Of a DNA stretch of 64,000 nt, positions 60,957-64,000 are shown one piece after another; positions within the stretch are counted from its first letter, which is position 1, and each line of letters starts with the position of its first letter. The stretch is taken from the NCBI GenBank assembly GCA_040905445.1, contig JBBDRN010000025.1, forward strand, positions 59,124-123,123, given 5' to 3'. Both the position numbers and the translations under genes were made by a program. The notes beneath the pieces are model-generated. The model was not told the DNA's origin and did no database searches. It saw only the letters and a program-made list of their open reading frames with translations. Origin of the DNA: SKPT01 sp040905445. Its GTDB lineage: Bacteria > Planctomycetota > Phycisphaerae > Phycisphaerales > Phycisphaeraceae.

Positions 60957-62048
60957 TCACGCGCCGGTCGCACACACCGGCCGCCAGTCGGCCACCTTCG
61001 CCAGGTTCCCCGCGAACCGGCGCCCGGTCTCGCGGAACATCTCGAGCCCGGCGCCGGCGGTGGTGATCTCCACGCGGAAGGTGATGGCGTCATGCGCCGC
61101 CAGCAGATGGTCCCGCGCCAGGCCCGGATGCCAGATCCGCTCGGGGAAGGCGGTCGCGCCGTGCGGGACGCCGTCGATCAGCTGGTCCATCGCCTCGCGG
61201 GCCCACGCCTGGCGTGCTTCGCAGAGCACGCTGTCGCCGGCGCGCTGGATCGTCTCCAGGCCGGTCTTCTCGCTCTGGGCCTGCCACGAGTGGATGGTCA
61301 GCATGCAGCCGAGGCGGGATTCGCCGATGGTGGTCGCCACGAGCTGCCGAAGCGCGGCGTACTCCGGCGGCGGCTCCGCGTCGCCCCAGGTCGCCGCGCC
61401 GTAGATGCCTGCCCCGGCCAGCGTGCGGTAGGACGGTGTGCTGGTGGTCGCGCTGTAGGGCGAGACGAGCGGCACGATGCGCACCAGGCTGTCGGCCGTC
61501 AGCGCGGTCGCCAGCGGCGCGTTGCTGGCCAGCTCGCGGACCATCTCGTCCGCCACCCAGCAGCCCGCCGTCTCCCACGCATCCTCGCCGGCGAAGAAGT
61601 AATGGATCGTCTTGCTGCCATCGTCCTCGCCGAGCTGCGCCATGGGGAACCCGCGATGCCCCTGGCGCAGGAAGCGCCAGGTGACGCCGCCGATGCCCGC
61701 CGTCTCGCAGATCAGCTTGTCGAGGTGGTCGCGGCCGTAGGGGTAGCGGGAGGCGAGGCGCACCTCGCCGTCGTGCGTCTGGACCGTCGCCCGCAGCGTC
61801 TCCTGGCCGACCTTCGTCAGCGGAACGGCACGGAACTCGATGCCGTCGCCGCTGACCACCAGCCCCTGCCGGAGCAGGAAGCCTTCGCCCTTCTCGTCCA
61901 CGAGCAGGTCCACCTCGAGCGTCGGGCGCGGATCGCGGACCAGCACGTTGAGGATCTGCTGGCGCGGCCGCAGGTCGAAGCAGACGCCGGCATCGGTCAT
62001 CGTCGAGGGCGGGCACGCCGCCGCATCAAAGTCGTGCAGGATCTGCAT
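60957..62048 (-). CDS. M14 (carboxypeptidase-like) protein with altered zinc motif
   Basis: About 363 residues. An N-terminal beta domain (residues about 1-110) precedes a region with M14 cytosolic-carboxypeptidase layout: SRYPYGRDHLDKLI, then HYFFAGEDAWETAGCWV, SLVRIVPLVSPY, TPSYRTL and LTIHSWQAQ. The canonical zinc motif HxxE (as in HPGE) reads DAWE: the first His seems replaced by Asp while Glu is kept. The NPDG block reads SPYS. A later His (LTIHS) may be the third ligand. AGGAG precedes ATG 62048. Activity is doubtful. Confidence 0.62.
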   Translation of the reverse strand: MQILHDFDAAACPPSTMTDAGVCFDLRPRQQILNVLVRDPRPTLEVDLLVDEKGEGFLLRQGLVVSGDGIEFRAVPLTKVGQETLRATVQTHDGEVRLASRYPYGRDHLDKLICETAGIGGVTWRFLRQGHRGFPMAQLGEDDGSKTIHYFFAGEDAWETAGCWVADEMVRELASNAPLATALTADSLVRIVPLVSPYSATTSTPSYRTLAGAGIYGAATWGDAEPPPEYAALRQLVATTIGESRLGCMLTIHSWQAQSEKTGLETIQRAGDSVLCEARQAWAREAMDQLIDGVPHGATAFPERIWHPGLARDHLLAAHDAITFRVEITTAGAGLEMFRETGRRFAGNLAKVADWRPVCATGA

Positions 62049-62283
62049 CGTGCTCCTCATATGACGGATACGAAATTTGATTCGGGCGACCTCGTGCATG
62101 CCGTGCATGAGGTCAGCTCGGGGGTGGGGGGTTAGCTCGTGGTCGCCGGCTGATATTTTGCACCGTATTGAATGGGGACATTGGCAAGCAATTCCATCGG
62201 ACGCTTCGGGCCCCTACGAAAAACGCTACAAATCGCGGGTCTCCGTGGCGTGGCATGAGTCGCAGACTGCTTGGCGGGGACCA

Positions 62284-63768
62284 CTATTCGCATCGGGTGA
62301 CCAGGACTGCCTGGAATTCGCTTGAAGGAGGCTGCAGGAAAAGCGATCCGGTGATGGGGATCAGGTCCTCGGTTTCGCTCCATTGACTTGAAGCGATGTC
62401 AAGCCAGCGAATCTGCAGGGCCTTGCCGATCATCCCGCCGATGTCGAGGGAGCAGGACCCCCGGTTGACGAAGACAACCGCATAAGCACGTCCGGGATCA
62501 GCCAGGCAGAATGCCGTATTCTCCTGGCGGTTACTCAGCAGATCGGGCCGGGGCTCGCAGGTGAACAGGCCGAGAGCGTCGGTCAGATTCCGCATGGAGC
62601 GCAGGTGCGCCTGCGCCTCGGGATCCAGGCCGAGCCCCGAGGGCGGGCGGTGAAAGCGGCAGCCCGCAAAGCCCGCAAATATGTTCCTCCAGAAGCGCTC
62701 CAATCCGTCCCGGCGGGTGCCCGCATACTCGGTGTGTTCATCGCCCCCATACATCTTGTCACAGTGGATCGGCCAGACGCGGCCCCCCTCGCGGACCTTC
62801 CTCCAGAACCAAAGCCCGGTTTGGTAATGGGTTTCCCCGCGCTGGGCGTTGTGGTTGGAAATATCGGAAAAAGTGTAAACGTCGGGCTGCCTCAGGCAGT
62901 TCAGGGGGGTCGAGCGAAAGACCAGCGGGTCGACCTTCTCGGAATTCCGGATCGCTCCGGCTACTTCACCGTCGGTCGGATCCCAGTTGTCCCACATCTC
63001 CGTGAGTTCGATCCGCCTTCCTGCACCTCGGGCCTTTTCATCGATGTAACGGGCCCAGTAAGCGCCCCACTCTGGATGGGCATGGGTCTCGTTGTCCATG
63101 CAGTACAGGACATTGTCGAAGGCCAGGCTGATGGATAGGAGTTGGTCGACAAAGCGGTGCTGAAATTCCAATACAAGGGAATTGTTATTCAATCCGGGCA
63201 CCGTCTCGAAGAACGGGTTGAGCGGATGAGTACCAGTGGAATGAAGGACCTCCGGCAGGCCCGACGCCTCGCTGGTGTAGTTCAGGTTGTTCGCCGGATT
63301 ACAGGGATTGTGCTGCCAGGGAAGATATCCGGGCCGGGTCTCACGCTGGTAGTAGTCATAGGTTTCCCAGATTTCGAGCTGGACCATGACCGCCCGCTCA
63401 TGCGCCATGCGGAGAAACCGTTCGAAGCGGCTCCAATACTCCTCGGAGAACGTGTCCAGATCGTATTTCCCGGTGGACGAATCCCGCGCATACGGCCAGA
63501 CGTCCCCGATGTCACGGGAAGACATCGAGCATCGGAGGAAATTCCCTCCAGCAGCCAGCAGGGCCTTGAACTGGTACTCGAGATTGGCGATGGCAGGATC
63601 ATGCTGAGGGTGGTCGCCGCGAGGTTGAACCATCGCCGCTTCCGCTTCTGTTGCGGGCAGTTGAAACGGATTGTCCTCGACGGATCCCCCAAGCAGGAGA
63701 ACGGGCCGGCCTTTGTACTGCCAGTAGGCGGGATTGTGTTCGTACGGTTGGATACGGTCTGCGTTCAT
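62284..63768 (-). CDS. Glycosidase-like (DUF4038-type TIM-barrel) protein, lower G+C
   Basis: 494 residues with no signal peptide. The N-terminus NPAYWQYKGRPVLLLGGSVE follows the NPxYFxxxGKPxxLiG pattern of DUF4038-like glycosidase-fold proteins. Later blocks WSRFERFLRMAHERAVMVQL and LYCMDNETHAHPEWGAYWAR (possible catalytic Glu in DNETH) and HRIELTEMW-like RRIELTEMWDNWDPTDG fit a TIM barrel, with a final beta-sandwich (RWLDIASSQWSET). Codon use and composition are clearly less G+C-rich than the rest of the window, suggesting transfer. The 62049-62283 and 63769-64000 intergenic stretches show no other feature. Confidence 0.68.
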   Translation of the reverse strand: MNADRIQPYEHNPAYWQYKGRPVLLLGGSVEDNPFQLPATEAEAAMVQPRGDHPQHDPAIANLEYQFKALLAAGGNFLRCSMSSRDIGDVWPYARDSSTGKYDLDTFSEEYWSRFERFLRMAHERAVMVQLEIWETYDYYQRETRPGYLPWQHNPCNPANNLNYTSEASGLPEVLHSTGTHPLNPFFETVPGLNNNSLVLEFQHRFVDQLLSISLAFDNVLYCMDNETHAHPEWGAYWARYIDEKARGAGRRIELTEMWDNWDPTDGEVAGAIRNSEKVDPLVFRSTPLNCLRQPDVYTFSDISNHNAQRGETHYQTGLWFWRKVREGGRVWPIHCDKMYGGDEHTEYAGTRRDGLERFWRNIFAGFAGCRFHRPPSGLGLDPEAQAHLRSMRNLTDALGLFTCEPRPDLLSNRQENTAFCLADPGRAYAVVFVNRGSCSLDIGGMIGKALQIRWLDIASSQWSETEDLIPITGSLFLQPPSSEFQAVLVTRCE

Positions 63769-64000
63769 AGGATGCAATGGTGCGTCTGGAAAAGTCGCCT
63801 AACCAGAAGGCCGTGGGCATGCGCACCTCCGAGGCCGGTGAGCCAGAATTTCCGGACAAGTCCCTCAGGGTATTAGGTTAACGCCTCCATCCTGCGGCTC
63901 GCAAGCGCGGCGGGCATCGTCAATCACACCGTCGCCTTCCCCCGCGGCTTAGTACTACAGTCGCGCTTCATGGATAGCCGATGGTCAGAGCAGATTTTGC

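Overview
The window is a contiguous piece of a high-G+C bacterial chromosome. The content points to a planctomycete, most likely a Phycisphaerae-type lineage. This placement is inferred from several features together: the tRNA-Thr / tuf / tRNA-Trp / secE / nusG block familiar from the PVC group, a small membrane protein with a CGYNLxG...CPECG zinc ribbon, an ECF-sigma module with Spy/CpxP-like sensors, a GspL that looks like a PilM-PilN fusion, a long secretin, and very repeat-rich intergenic DNA. No 16S rRNA gene is present to confirm it.

Layout. (1) 1-7688: 3' part of rpoB, a HEPN-domain protein plus a small unknown partner inserted between rpoB and rpoC, then rpoC and a strong terminator. 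(2) 7757-12573: repeat-rich intergenic DNA, the agmatine-to-putrescine pair aguB-aguA, an aldo/keto reductase and a phytanoyl-CoA dioxygenase-like protein. (3) 12782-15234: a secreted Spy-like protein, an ECF sigma factor, a one-helix small protein and a membrane-anchored Spy-like sensor, resembling a CnrH/CnrY/CnrX signalling module. (4) 15314-29600: a complete type II secretion operon in the order E-F-G-H-I-J-K-L-M-C-D, ending in a beta-propeller lipoprotein. (5) 29667-39199: pdxH, an unknown membrane protein, a Ca2+/Na+ exchanger, ribD, a long NfeD-type membrane protease, a GH10-like protein lacking the catalytic glutamates, and an M29 aminopeptidase. (6) 39219-45438, minus strand: pilT, pilC and three pilin-like genes, one very large with an EF-hand. 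(7) 45753-50561: an unknown secreted protein behind a sigma-54-type promoter, a YcfL-like lipoprotein, a UbiD-family decarboxylase, two zinc-ribbon proteins, csrA and a NifU-domain protein. (8) 50895-54676: tRNA-Thr, tuf, rpmG, tRNA-Trp, secE, nusG and a small membrane protein. (9) 54783-63768: a K+ uptake pair, a histidine kinase, a 2-keto-3-deoxygluconate kinase-like gene, a desaturase remnant, an altered M14 peptidase-like gene and a lower-G+C glycosidase-like gene.

The signals that ordinary annotation does not explain are the intergenic elements. Five copies of a ~100-150 bp element fold into an outer stem carrying two internal hairpins, and one copy carries compensatory base changes. At least six other short-repeat families share one architecture: iterated micro-repeats or palindromes arranged as inverted arms around a variable core. 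Some are nested in each other, and several contribute the start codon, stop codon or leader of a neighbouring gene. Other points for a second look are an EF-Tu whose switch I lacks the canonical RGITI motif, the split of the nusG-rplKAJL-rpoBC cluster, the insert between rpoB and rpoC, and the expanded secretin vestibule.
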